From positions 1-64,000 of the forward strand of contig NKYR01000026.1 of assembly GCA_003184365.1 (NCBI GenBank): a DNA stretch of 64,000 nt. Reading direction: 5' to 3'. Below the pieces are notes generated by a model. That model ran no database searches. It saw only the letters and a program-made list of their open reading frames with translations, and was not told where the DNA came from. Of this stretch, positions 46,249-57,687 are shown piece by piece (position 1 is the first letter of the stretch; each line of letters opens with the position of its first letter). The DNA is from Evernia prunastri. Lineage: Eukaryota > Ascomycota > Lecanoromycetes > Lecanorales > Parmeliaceae. Made by a program: the position numbers and the translations under genes.

Positions 46249-48035
46249 AGCGGAAGACTTGAAAGAGAGTTGAGGTGACTATGAGCGAGATGTGTGGAAA
46301 TATGAGTGATTTGAAAGAATAGTTGGGAAGGTCTAAAGGAAAGCAGTTGACGATATCATCATGCTCTTTCAAGATACAGAGAGCACACCGTCATCTCAGC
46401 ATTTGTAGACTCTACGATAGAAAGGAACAACATCACAACATACGGCGCAGCGTTTCGGGAAATTAGCGAAACTCCAGGCTGCGTTTGGAGAGCCTTCATC
46501 TCGGTCGTAGTGGCGAGTAGGTAGTGAAACGAAGGTAAGCGTGGACGAGGTCTCCGCCATTTTAGACGACTAATGACAAGAAAGAAAAGAGCAGAGGTTG
46601 GTTGGTGTCAGCATCGGGGGATTGCTCTTGGAGGTGAAGCTAAGACATGACTTGGTCTGGCAAGGGCAGTGGAAGAGAGGTGCAGTGTTTCAGGCGAAGA
46701 AAAGATGAGTCGGAAGGGATGATGTGGAGACACTACGATGAGGCTGGGGGGGGAGGGTTTGATGATTTGCAAGGGACAGTGTGGTATTTCGGCAACTCGG
46801 TATTTCAGCATTCCAGCATTTCAGCTCGTGAGTTGCGTGAAAATAATAATCATGATGAGTAAAGTAAGGTACTAATATCTTACAACATAAGGCATGGTAT
46901 GTAGGTACCTACCTACCTTAGAGTTCACGGTGCGGCCCCCAAAAAAAGTCTAATATACACAGCCGTATACCTTAATTTTTAGTTTTTAATTTATAATCGG
47001 GCCCCAACGGTTAGACTATGGGGGTCCAAAACTTGAAATTGCTTACTACCTTACCTTACCCTTTGGTTTCTTTTCCTTTCTTTTACCTCAATGATAAGGT
47101 AAGGTAGGTTTTACATAGACCCTTACGTACAGTCGGATATTCCAATCATTATCTACATGTACTGGTTGATGATAAGATCAAAAGCCTCTTCGTAAGCTCG
47201 ATGTACTTGAAGGCTGCTTTTCATGCATTTTGCCATGTGGTGCTTGCTTACCTGTCGCAACGTCATCAGCATCAGTACTGGACCCTGACCAACCCACCTT
47301 GATGTGGCCCGTAACCCGAAGGATTCAAGATATGGCCAATGACTGTCGCATATCTTTTGTTAGCTACTTGTTTTTCGTGTGGCCTTCACTTATCATCATT
47401 GGTCAGTCATGTTGCTAGCTCGATCGATTCGTGGGATGCAATGCAATGCAACCCCTAGCACCGCCTACTGTGGGGCCAAGCAACCCTCATCTACTCGGAT
47501 CATTTCCGGTAGAGTCGCCACGCATCCTGTTGCCAAACATACAGAGAACTTGACGCCCTCCCATTAGACGTCTCATGTACGTCGACACCGGCTTGTGTTT
47601 CACGCGATCCATCATGTATGAGCCGCACGATGTCCACAAGAAATCGGTTTGCTTTGCCGAGTTTGTAAGGCTTGGGTCGGATCGCCAGACATCAAATCAT
47701 TGTGCCACCGTTTCACCCCTCTTTACCAATACTTTCCAACAAGCCACTGTTCTTCGCTCCTTATCACAACATGTTTGAGCGTGGCTGTAACCTTGACTAC
47801 CCAAAGAGCTTGCGAATATTACCGAGCACCATGTCATCCCTCCCATGGTTTCTTCGGTCAAAAAGGGAAGGCAACTTCCCCTCGTATATCACACAATTTT
47901 CCCAAGTTCATCTATTTAAATATACAGTATATACTGCCTTGTGCAAGTTTTATACACCGTTGAAGTTTCCCAAACCATCGCTCGAATCTTGGTAGTCGCC
48001 TTTACAGAAGGAAGTGACGACCCAATCGCCAGAAT
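46249..48035. other. 1.8-kb intergenic region with short inverted repeat and ACCTTACC words
   Basis: No gene is supported. It contains the promoter of the mucin-like gene. From 46862 to 47112 there are several TACCTACCTTA / ACCTTACCTTACC / GGTAAGGTAGG words. Around 46930-47032 an imperfect inverted repeat pairs GGCCCCCA...AGTCTAA with TTAGACTATGGGGGTCC on either side of an AT-rich centre, possibly a tiny decayed element. Confidence 0.5.
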
Positions 48036-49297
48036 ATGGCATTATCCACTACGGTGACCGTATTGTATGCATTAATCTCCCTCTCCCGGCTCTTCTCCCA
48101 GGCAAGTGCCTATGCTATCGATCAATCATGCAAACCCTACATCGGCGACGGTCAAGACAAAACGACCATGATAACGGATGCAATGACGGCGGCCAATCAA
48201 ATGTTGACCCACGCGGCAACTGTGGTCACTGGAGGCCAAGGTGTTGACAACGCTCGGGATCAGCTATTTGCAGGGGCCACCGCAGCAGATCTACAGACCG
48301 TCTCATGTATTCCTCCCCTCTCCCCTCGAAGGACTATGTGATATCTACAAGCTACTGTTGAATTAGCCAGAGCTAATCATTCTTCCTTTCACTCTGCAGC
48401 AAGGTTCCAATATGCCGCAGACAATACCCCATGGGACATAACGAACCTTCAAGGACTCGTAGCCGACAAGGTCACAATATACTGTGGAGGCGAAAACTTT
48501 ATTCCCGACGTCCATGCAAACCCCTATGCCTGGACGGATCTGACATCCTTCATTACTGTCTACGGCATTGCCCACAACAACGCCCCCGACGCGCAATTTT
48601 GCTCCGTAGCCGGACTGGGAGCGACGCTGGACTCGTCCTCCAACGTCGATCCAAGCTCGCCAACCGAGTACAGAATCATTGTGCTCTGTCCAGGAGCCCT
48701 CGAGAAGGGCGGTTCTCCAGAGAGCACTGGGAGTGTAGCCTCAGTTCCAGCCTTGGCGAACATCCAGGGACTTGCGGGCATCTACCCTGGAAAGACGGTC
48801 GATAATGTTGTGTACGCCACCTGTCTGGCCACCGTCCTACTGCACGAACTGATGCACGTCACACAATCGGCTCTCTGTAAGTAGTATACCTAGTTTTCCA
48901 CAAGTAGATCACGCCCACTGACATCTTACTTCACCTCAAGTTTTCCGTGGCGCGGCCGAGGCATATGGCTGGGCTGATAGCGTCACAACCGCTAGCATTG
49001 GTCATGCTCTCTCGAACATCGATAATTATGCTTTCTATGCTACAGGTACGTTCAAATTCCCTAGCTGGGAGTAAACTTTCGGACTCGCACCCTTCTATAC
49101 TCATCATCCGCGGACTCGCACCCTTCGACTCTTGTCATCCCACAGAAGTGGACCAAGTCATCCAAATGTCAGCTCTTCTTCAGACCTTGCTGACATTACT
49201 TTCAGCCGTCAGCCTACCGGCCGTATATTTCACATTCAACGGCATAGTTGGCTCCTTTCCGAAGTACAATGCCGGCCAATACGCATTTGCCCCTTAG
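48036..49297 (+). CDS. Secreted HExxH metallopeptidase-like protein (lysine-specific metalloendopeptidase/M35-like)
   Basis: Four exons (48036-48306, 48400-48876, 48941-49045, 49146-49297) keep frame and give 334 aa. The N-terminus is a signal peptide (MALSTTVTVLYALISLSRLF, cleavage around SAYA). The zinc site reads LLHELMHVTQSAL, a proper HExxH, interrupted two residues later by intron 2. Exon 3 supplies FRGAAEAYGWADSV and HALSNIDNYAFYAT, which resembles the downstream Asp/Tyr region of aspzincin-type (M35) and related lysine-specific metalloendopeptidases. Cys residues upstream (IYCGGENF, AQFCSVAG, VLCPGALEK) suit disulfides in a secreted enzyme. The last exon is odd: a hydrophobic stretch (LLQTLLTLLSAVSLPAVYFT) rather than a typical hydrophilic end, so the terminal exon may be mis-drawn or the end altered. 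A MITE-like element begins only 82 bp downstream. Confidence 0.8.
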
Positions 49298-49378
49298 CCT
49301 TCTCGCATTCGATGGTACTTTATTATTGTGATCACGATTGACCCTAGGTCTTTTTGGAGTTGGTTCCGGTCGTAGAAG

Positions 49379-49806
49379 GGGCAAATTACCAAGTCATACC
49401 CCAAAAGCGAAGGGTATGATTCGGTAAGAAGTGATATCGCTGGGGTATGATTTGGTAGACAAATGGTAAACAATGTTTCAGTTTTTTTGGGAGGTAGTTC
49501 TTCGGAGGGTTTTCTTCGGTCGGGGGGGGGGGGTTTCTTTGGGGGCTGTTCTTCGGGGGCTGTTCTTCGTGAGACTGTTCTTCGGAGGATACTCTTCGAG
49601 TTACTTAATAGATTGGGGGGAAAAAGAAACCATTTGAACACCCCAAAGAGTGTCCTCCAAAGAGTGCTTCCAGCATCTTTTACATTTTTCATACCCCAGC
49701 AGTATCACTTCTTACCGAATCATACCCCCAGGGCTATGAAAAGGTAGTTTAGGGGAACGAATTAGTAAGGATCCAACCTTTTGGGGTATCAATTAGTGAT
49801 TTGCCC
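49379..49806. mobile_element. MITE-like element with long sub-terminal inverted repeats
   Basis: The two ends (GGGCAAAT at 49379 and ATTTGCCC at 49799-49806) and long internal arms are inverted copies. About 49413-49451 (GGGTATGATTCGGTAAGAAG...) matches the reverse complement of about 49691-49731, with 25 consecutive identical positions, and shorter blocks of GGGGTATGATT repeat elsewhere in both arms. The centre (about 49477-49600) is a G-rich minisatellite of TGTTCTTCGG-type units containing a 13-G run at about 49523-49535. There is no open frame that looks like a transposase, so this is non-autonomous. No convincing target-site duplication is visible. Confidence 0.75.
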
Positions 49807-50411
49807 GTTGTAAAAGCGAAAGCCAACAATCTCCTCTAGTTTGGAAATTGGTGAAGCATGACATTGCGGCGTTTTCAAAGACGATGGAACATTGTACATA
49901 AAGAATCATTGGTACTCGTATCTAGCACGGCAGAGCAATCTGGAACGAACGCCCACGTAGTACCTACCTTAGGTAACTCCGATCGTTAGCTCTCACATGG
50001 CCCGCCGTCATTTTCAAATTACCTAAGGTACCGAGTAGTTTCAACGCGGCGCGTGCCACGAAACGGGTAACCCGACCCGGCTAGCCTTGCGAAGCTTGAA
50101 ATGTCGAGATACTACGGTGCACTACAACATAGTCTAGCTAATATCGGTATAGCTCCAAGCGAGGATCACTGAGGCTGGCAGGCTGCTGCTGGTGAAACTT
50201 GCCCTTGCCAATGATGTCGATGGGGGCGCAGCCACGCAGTTAAAGCGCCGGACGGTCCTATTCTTACGTATTGTCGTAACAGATACGAAGAGAGAATAAA
50301 GAGCTAACATTGGAACTGTTGACACAAATCGTGAAGTTGAACTAGAGGAAGCAATTTTTACGAAATTTCGCATCCGCATCGCCTTTCTATAATTATCATA
50401 CTACCACAACA
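49807..50411. other. 0.6-kb intergenic region, promoter of F-box gene
   Basis: No gene. It contains TACCTACCTTAGGTA (about 49969) and TTACCTAAGGTACC (about 50020), near-palindromic words that recur in other intergenic regions of the window. Confidence 0.5.
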
Positions 50412-52278
50412 ATGTCCTCTCTCCTCAGCCTAAGCCAGGAACTCTGTACCCTTATCGCGGAAACGGTATGTTGGAATGTGCATCATCAACCTTCCCCCTC
50501 CTTCTTTCTTCCGTTGCTTTCCCGTTCGTCTCTCCGTCTAACAAGCCCAGCTCTACAACGAAGCGCACCCTACACGACCGCTGAAAGCGCTAAGTCTCGT
50601 CTGTCGCCGCTTCCACAACATATGTTCACGGATTCTGTTTCGCGCCGTGAGTATCCCACTGACGGACAAGGATCCGGAGCGATGCGCTGCTTTTGTGAAA
50701 GTGTTGCAGGAGAATGCGGCGATAAGAGCAAATGTTGAGGTTGTGACGGTGACGGTGCAGAGGGTTGGCATGCATGGGTATCATGGAGGTCTTAATGAGA
50801 GATTCCAACAATTGGTGGGGCAGTTACCAAGGCTGAGAGATGTCCGGTCAGTAACGCAAAATGATAAAGTGACGAGCGAGGCCGCGAAGACCGGGACTGA
50901 TGTGTCATCTATAAGGTTTGAGGGATACACAAAGCTCGAAGCGTACGATATGGTCGATCTCAGACCCATAAATCCCTCGATATTAACAGCGATTGACGAG
51001 CTCACCGGCCAGGTACGGCTTGCCATCGATTGCTATGTCCACACGGCAAATGCGGGTGCGAGATTGCATACGCTTTCATGCCTTGACTCGCTGAGGGTGT
51101 GCCTTTTACATAAACCGCGACTGTATCCGCATAGCGATGCACCTGTTTTTGTTACGTCTTGGGGCGGTAATGCTGCGGAAGATGTCGCTGAGATTGTCAT
51201 GAGTAACCGGCGATTGAGGCATTTACATATAGCCCTCCAAGGAACTTCGATGTGTGGTGTGCCTGATCACCGACTGTTTTTCGAGACGAAGGGCCATGCC
51301 CTGGAGATCATCGGGCAGAGCGTCCTAGCCCTCCAATCGCTGGTCCTTGAAGGTGAACTATCGTTCACCCAAAAGGCGTTGGGTTCATGGACGACGGCAT
51401 TTTCGCATCTGCAATCCCTCTCCCTAATCGGCGTCCCGCTTATCGAGGAGACGACAAAATACCTACGGGGCCATTATCTCCCGTGTCTGCAAACGCTCAC
51501 ATTATCTACGTTCAAAAACGTCACAACACAGACGACTTTCGAAAACGATTCTACACTCATCAATAAATTTCTTGCATCCTTGACGCTAACACGTCTCACC
51601 CTTCTCGGTTTCAGACGCGATATTCTTATGCATGCAGTTGAATGCACGGGTTCTTCGCTGCGGAATCTGAGCTCGCATATCTGTGAGAACATTGGGGGTC
51701 TGAGTATGCGGTATGGACCGATGCGAGCAGGGCTCGTCCTAAGGTCGATGTTGTTGAGTGAGGAGGATGTTGCGGTTATCAAAGCTGCTTGCCCATCGCT
51801 TGAGTGTATCAACGTTGATGTCTTGGCATCTACTCTCCCGAGGGCGGTCCAAGATGTCCCTGAAACAACCCCCCAAGCGGCCGCCTCTTCCAAGCAAGCA
51901 TCGACGCCTTCGGACCTTGACACCTTTCGGGCTCCTCTTCCTTCATTTTCACCTGACGTTCAACCTCTCCTCTCCATCCCCATCCTTCAATCATTCAATC
52001 TATTCATCCATAAAGACGACATCCGACGCGAGCATAACCCGTCTTTGGAAACCACGGCCGGTATCATAAAGCTGTATACTTTTCTCCGCGGTCTGAAGCA
52101 GACGCCCGGGCGCTTCCCAGACGTGAACATATCGACTCAAATTAACAGCGTCGACGTGACATGGAAAGTTCGCTACGAGGGGCCGGGGACGGTGATGGTG
52201 GAACGAAGAGCCAGGCGGCGTGTGGAAAAGGAAGTTTGGGATTTGAATCGTGGGGAGAGGGTGACGGAAAATTGGTAG
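50412..52278 (+). CDS. F-box-like protein with leucine-rich C-terminal region
   Basis: Two exons (50412-50465 and 50551-52278) keep frame: 593 aa. The intron joins LSQELCTLIAET to LYNEAHPTRPLKALSLVCRR, giving an F-box-like N-terminus (L..EL..LIAE.L......LKALSLVCRRFHNICSRILFR) of the type that binds Skp1 in SCF ubiquitin ligases. The rest has scattered leucine-rich segments (ALQSLVLEGELSF, HLQSLSLIGVPLI, LPCLQTLTLSTFKNV, LTLTRLTLLGF) spaced like degenerate LRRs, which would select the substrate. No transmembrane segment. The C-terminus is basic (RRARRRVEKEVWDL). Large families of such proteins exist in ascomycetes, and the substrate cannot be inferred. Confidence 0.8.
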
Positions 52279-53301
52279 TCACGATTGTCAGATCGTCGGA
52301 GAGGTATTGATCAAGACCGTCGGAATTGGAAGGAGAAGGAGGTTTGGAACTGTGCGCATGGCTCTTGAGTCTGAACACGGGTACAGTGAGATGCCTCCGT
52401 GGAGTTAACGCTCTCATGCACTGTGTGTTTATCTATATCCCAGAAACAGAGAATCGTATGTCAGTGCCTGGTTCTCAACTTAAGCTCATCGATTAGATTT
52501 ATATTAATCCGTACCCTAATTCTTTATACTCTAGACGAGCTGAGGCTTGATAGATTAAAATCAGTAGATCCACATTAGTGTTCCCTGGGTTAAGGTTTCA
52601 GTATATTAATTTATTATCAGCTAAATTTCTATACATAATGTTACTTCTACAAGTTGGTCAGCAATGAGATCCACCTGTACGCGGTGCTGGCTACGAACCT
52701 TCACCTACTTGTTGGGAGAGCCAAGAGATCTACATACGGTTCTATCGTATGAGCTCGCAGTGGTGATTACAATAGAATCTAGATTCAGAGGATCAAAAGA
52801 CCTTGAATAGAGCTAGGGGTTGTGCTGAGCATGGCACTCGATAGTCAATCTCTCTATTTGAGACAGGATATCACGGAGATTTAATCCTTTATAAAAGACC
52901 TTCCGAGGCTACATCTATTGTATCGTTCAACTCGTTCGTTACTTCGACTCGTAAGAGAAATAGATCATCAGTCAGATCACTTGACGATCGTACAATATTG
53001 TTGTGCGGCAGTATGCTAAAACTGCGTAAAGACAAAGAAGGAGGGGTTCGAGTCCTCTACGAACATGGTCTACGGGTGTAGCCTTTGCCAGTCTCTAAAA
53101 TATAAAAAAATATGTATGTTACTTCTACAAGTTACTTCTATAGATTTGTTTAGCACGCCGTGGGGCAGTAAGTCACATCCGGGTTGAAAGTGGATTGGGC
53201 TCTGAAGTGGGAATTGGTTCGATGTCATGAAACGGTGAACTAAGCAGGAGAGGAGCGAGAAAAGGTCCTTTCCTTACATAGTCTCAGCGTAACAGAGGCA
53301 T
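52279..53301. other. 1.0-kb AT-rich intergenic region
   Basis: No gene supported. Around 53040-53060 GGTTCGAGTCC sits in a 5-bp stem that resembles a tRNA T-arm, but the rest of a cloverleaf is absent, so no tRNA is called. Confidence 0.5.
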
Positions 53302-53643
53302 ATGACTTTCTCGCCATACATCCAGATACCCCAACAAGCTCTCCCTCTCCCATTCCCTCTCCCTACATCCATCCAAGGCGTCGTCAACAGACCCTTCATC
53401 GCACCCGTCCGCATTCCTTATCGCCAAATCTCCCAAGACCCATTTCTTGTCCCACTTGAGGGCCTTCTTTCAAAAACCTTTCTTCATCATCCCAGGACCT
53501 TCGCTAATCCGGATGAACAACTCCGCCTCACACGTCAATCTCTTCTTCTTCATCCACTGCCCTTTCCGCTTCCTCATCAATGGGATGCAATCACCGCAAC
53601 TCTGCTTCATCTAGAGTCGGCTGAATGGCGTCTGTCAGACCAA
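53302..53643 (+). CDS. Possible first exon of a small gene, unrecognised
   Basis: An open frame from ATG 53302 encodes a Pro/Leu-rich, well-balanced 114-residue stretch (MTFSPYIQIPQQALPLPFPL ... LLHLESAEWRLSDQ) and then meets a strong GTATGT donor at 53644. Possible acceptors at about 53668 or 53683 extend it by about 12-45 residues. Without knowing the acceptor, the end is uncertain. The opposite strand also has protein-like short frames between 53700 and 54366, so the two strands compete here. Family unknown. Confidence 0.4.
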
Positions 53644-54438
53644 GTATGTGTGATTCGATAGGGTACCAGTGTCGGTTGACAAGGACCTGGCCTTCTTTTG
53701 GCGATGTGCTCAGTCGAGATAGTGCGAGAAGCACAGGGTTTGTCCGTTCTCTTCGGGCGACAGTGCTGTTTGCAATCTGCCATGTTCCGTTTGAATGTTT
53801 GTAAACTGCGCCTTGTTCTTTTGAAGCGCCAGAATGCTGTGAAGGGTCGACTGAGAGTATCGTTCAAAAGGGTTTGATATTGCGAATGTGAGGAAATTCA
53901 ATTCTTATGAAAGGATTGAGGAATTGAGGTAAAGCGGGCTTGTGCAACGAAGCGTGTCTGACAAATTTTTCGATTACTGGCCATCGACGCCAGTGCGCAG
54001 AATAGTGAGTAGGCAACCCACGTTAAACTTGCATAGCAGCATGTGATTGCCTTCTCACTGTGCAAGCTTGTTCACCTGGATGCGATTCTGGTTGAAACAC
54101 CTGGAGCGGCTTGGCTCTCCCCAGCGCAGCGCCTCGAACGTCGTTGTAGGTCGATGTGATTCATTTGGTGGATTTCGATAATTGACAATAGCGATACCAG
54201 CGATATGGCTTCTCACCAACGACCATTCATTCCTGATCTGAGTCTGAGCACTAAGCACCGGCTTCGTTGAAGTGACATCTGACATGCGAGCGGATAGGAG
54301 CCATGGGGCTTTAAGACTGCCATCGTTCTTCCCGGTGTGACTGGCGACCATTCTCTCCGCCCGCATCAGATCTGGTATCGGAGCCCAAAATCGAAGCCTT
54401 TCCTCTAGTCTTCTGTCACCGTAGCTCGTAATAATTGC

Positions 54439-55107
54439 CTAGAATCTCGGTCTCAGACCCTTCTGTAACCAGATGTAATGTTCGGGTTTGCATCCGATCT
54501 GTGGCATCTCGCAGACGGAGAATCGTTTCCCGGGTGGTTCGACAGAAGTTGAAGCCTTCTTCTCTGGTCTTGCTTGAAACCAAAGGCGAAGCTCTGGGGG
54601 AGGATGCTCCAGAGCGAATGCGTCCGGAGTTGTGATGGGTAGGATGTCAGCGATCTCGTTCGAGAAATATGGTGAGGAAGAGGTACGAGTCTTGTCTGTG
54701 CTGATAGGTTGTGAGGGGGGATCCTTCCTTGAGAAAGTGAAGGCGTGAGTGTCCTGGGCGAGGTGCTCTCTGTTTGAGCGCTCGGTCTCTCGCAGTTGTT
54801 TCAATTCCAATTTAGCCTGCTTATACCATGCCCAGAATTGCTTATGGCCGAGCATTTGCTGGGTGGGAGATGGCAAACTGGAAACGCGCTGTAGCTCCCG
54901 AAACTGCATATCCTGAAAGGCAGAGTCGCGTTGGGCTTCAAGTTCTTGCTGAGCCTCGAGTTGCATTTCATGTCGTAGGTTCGGGTTCGTCTCGCACTCT
55001 TTCGCGAGTCGCTCAGCCTCGAGTATCTCTGATCGTCTCTGCTCTTCTAGGGCTAAAAGACGGAATTTCTTTGAGCTCTGACTAACACCAGAGAAGAAGA
55101 TCGGCAT
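54439..55107 (-). CDS. Unrecognised 222-aa coiled-coil protein (possibly more exons downstream)
   Basis: One open frame, 222 aa, from MPIFFSGVSQSSKKF at 55107. The N-terminal half is a charged helix rich in Glu, Arg, Gln and Leu (LLALEEQRRSEILEAERLAK; LEAQQELEAQRDSAFQDMQF; YKQAKLELKQLRETERSNRE), a likely coiled coil. The C-terminus is Pro-rich with a final KPEHYIWLQKGLRPRF. Protein-like minus-strand pieces downstream (54366-54055: IRNEWSLVRSHIAGIAIVNY; 53901-53710: LHSILALQKNKAQFTNIQTE) could belong to further exons of this or another gene, but I found no clean splice path. Family unknown. Confidence 0.5.
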   Translation of the reverse strand: MPIFFSGVSQSSKKFRLLALEEQRRSEILEAERLAKECETNPNLRHEMQLEAQQELEAQRDSAFQDMQFRELQRVSSLPSPTQQMLGHKQFWAWYKQAKLELKQLRETERSNREHLAQDTHAFTFSRKDPPSQPISTDKTRTSSSPYFSNEIADILPITTPDAFALEHPPPELRLWFQARPEKKASTSVEPPGKRFSVCEMPQIGCKPEHYIWLQKGLRPRF

Positions 55108-55399
55108 CTCGAGGGGCGGAAAGGTCTATAACGTAATGAAGATGAATTTCTATGGATAGTGTCTTTTTGTTTCGATGAGAAGAAAAAAAAGAAGGTTAAG
55201 TCTCAGCACCCTCACTTAATGAGGGCTATGTAATATTTCGGCTATGTTGCCTTGCTTAGCAACGGCTTGGCAGCGGTCTCGTTCCGCCTTCGCTAGAAGC
55301 TTTCTGTACTTAGATATATACGACAGATAGTAGTATATAGTCTGATTTATTTTCTGTGTGAAATAATCAGCAAATTCTATACAATTATATCTAATAGCA

Positions 55400-56938
55400 T
55401 CAAGCATTAAGTAGCTGTACGACCCGCGAAGACTTACATTACGGATCAGATCATTTCCCTGTTATGACCGAGTTAGAATGGTCATGGGAGGAGGCGAAAC
55501 AGCGTCCTCGCCGCGCTTGGAAGAAGCTAGAGGAAATCTCGACAAGAAGAGAAGTAGAACAAGGAGCCAACGCCTTGTCCTACACACTACGCAGGCCAGA
55601 ACTCGCCACTCGCGATGACATTGACGCATATCTAGAAAGGATGTTAAAAGGGTTCCGAGAAATAGTGGACATCACAATCCCATGGAAAAGGCCACATCAG
55701 AATGCCAAATCATATTGGACAGCGCGATGTGCTAAGGTCACGCTCAAGGCAAAAGAGTGTTTGAGAGAATACACACGAAGCAGGAGCACACGGACGGAGG
55801 AAGCCCTCAAAGCGGCGAATCATGAGAAAGTTCGAGTTATTCGCAAAGCGAAGACGTTTTCCTTTCGCGAAAGTGTACACAAAGCATCCTTAAGACCCAC
55901 GGGGGTCTGGAAGCTTGCAAAGTGGGGGAGACAACAAAGCGGCAAACCCAAAGAATTACCACAGTTTCCAGCGATTAAAGACGGGAACGGAGGCAAAGCA
56001 AAGGACTTCGAAGGCAAAGTGAGAGCCTTAAGAAGAGTCTTATTTCCCCCTTCACCGATAGCGGACTTAAGCGACATTGCTGAAACAAGATATCCCGAAC
56101 CCCTAGAAGAAAACGGTAGACTCAGTAACAAAGAAGTCCGTGAAGCTATATGGCATCCAGCGGCAGACAAAGCTCCGGGTATCACTGGAATTCCCAATAG
56201 GTTTCTGCGAACGGTAACAGAAACAAAACTAATAGACTCGATTTCTCATCTCTTTCAAGCTTGTTTCGATGTCGGATACCACCCAAAACACTTTAAAGAA
56301 GCAAACACGATAATTCTCAAGAAACCAGGTAAAAAAGACTACTCTGAGCCGAAGTCATACAGGCCTATTGCACTTCTCGATACACTCGGCAAAGCGTTAG
56401 AGACAGTGATCTCAAAGAGACTCAACAATATAGCCGAGGAACACAAAATGCTGCCAGCACAACAGATGGGAGCAAGAAGGAAACGATCAGTGGAGACCGC
56501 ATTAGACTCTCACTGAGGCTGTCCACACGGTCTGGAACCACGGCAAATGTGGTAAAAGGAAGGTGGCGAGTCTATTGTCATTAGACGTAGCAGGCGCTTT
56601 TGATAATGTCTCCCATGAGAGACTGATACACAACCTCCGCAGCAAGCGAGTGCCAAGCTTTATTGTTAAATGGACGGAAAGTTTTCTACAGGAAAGAGCA
56701 ACATCGATAACATTGGGAGGGAAGACCAGTGCAATTGAGGAGGTGAAGACGGGAATTCCACAAGGATCTCCAATCTCGCCAGTTTTGTTCTTGTTCTTCA
56801 ATGCGCCTTTGATAGAAAGCTGCGTGAAGGCAAATCTACCCGTGCAGGTTGGGGGATTTGTTGACGATATACACTTGCTGGCTTACAGCGAAAGCACAGA
56901 AGCCAATTGCGTCAATCTGGAAAAGGCGCACAATCTCT
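55400..56938 (+). mobile_element. LINE-type retrotransposon fragment, 5'-truncated, with frameshift
   Basis: Non-LTR reverse transcriptase (Tad/I-like type in fungi). The sequence begins inside the end of the AP-endonuclease domain (TREDLHYGSDHFPV, about 55415-55465), upstream of which all frames close, as expected for a 5'-truncated insertion. It then runs through the linker and RT fingers (KEVREAIWHPAADKAPGITG; ANTIILKKPGKKDYSEPKSY; RPIALLDTLGKALETVISKR). After METALDS-like sequence at about 56510 the frame shifts by one base and continues with the RT palm (LLSLDVAGAFDNVSHERL; GIPQGSPISPVLFLFF; GGFVDDIHLLAYS, the FVDD catalytic motif). It stops abruptly at an N at 56939. It is therefore inactive as assembled. 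Segment 55705-56464 is repeated almost exactly at 57688-58447. Confidence 0.88.
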
Positions 56939-56939
56939 N

Positions 56940-57686
56940 GAGAAGCCTCAACCTCTTCACGAATCGAACGGTACCATCTTTTAAGCTCTGAATGCATGTC
57001 CCGGACGGCATTCTGCAGCGATTTTTGCGGGTTCAAGACCGCTTTGAGGATGGGATGCATACCCTCATTACGCTGTGTGGAGTAAGATCCCAGGTTTCGA
57101 TTGTTTCGAGTAAGGCATTTGACTACCGAGGCCTCTTTAGGATCCCAATTCTCATAGAAATACTCTTTGTCGACGTCGTGAAGAAGATCAAGTAAGGCCT
57201 GACGGTAATTTGGTAGCTGTAAAGGGTCTTCGCATTTGACCCAATTCCAGCTGGCATCGGAAATCTCATCTCGTCGCTCTACCGGATATCCTCTCCTTGA
57301 TTTATTGACTCTACTCCTAATTTTCTGAACAGCATGCCAGCTGCACAGCTGGATCTGGCAATTAGGAAGTCGTGTCTTGAGCGAGGCGATGTAACCTTTT
57401 CCTTGATCGGAAAGGCTGACTTTTGGAAGCGGGCAGTCATTGAATACCTCTTCCTTCAATGTATCGAGGAAGTAGTTGAAGGCGGCTTCGGATTCGGATG
57501 TTGCAAAAGAGAAAGCAACTGGAAAGGACTTGTTCGTATTAGTGATACCGACGGCTACGAAAAGAAGGAGCTTCTGAGCATTCGTATTGAATGTAGCGTC
57601 ATTTTCCATAAGGAAACCGCTACAGAATCGCTTGGCGAGGCTTCTTTGGAAGTCATCGATTAGGACGATTTGTTCGAGGATCCTCT
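56940..57686 (-). mobile_element. MULE-type transposase fragment, C-terminal part (copy 1)
   Basis: Minus-strand frame with Mutator-like DDE transposase features: FCSGFLMENDATFNTNAQKL (first Asp), PLPKVSLSDQGKGYIASLKT (second Asp), QIQLCSWHAVQKIRSRVNKS (C..H motif between second and third acidic residues) and NLGSYSTQRNEGMHPILKAV (end region). Both boundaries are single N bases (56939 and 57687), where the sequence jumps to LINE sequence of the opposite orientation. Its 293 bp at 57394-57686 are repeated at 58447-58739. It lacks the N-terminal DNA-binding part. Confidence 0.85.
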
Positions 57687-57687
57687 N

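Noticed and set aside
53000..53070. tRNA gene suggested by a GGTTCGAGTCC T-arm-like stem
   Set aside because: No matching acceptor stem, D-arm or A-box is found at the right spacing, so only a chance T-arm-like hairpin is present.
56836..56938. Extension of the MULE minus-strand frame to 56836
   Set aside because: Past the N at 56939 the frame is just the antisense of the LINE reverse-transcriptase FVDD region.
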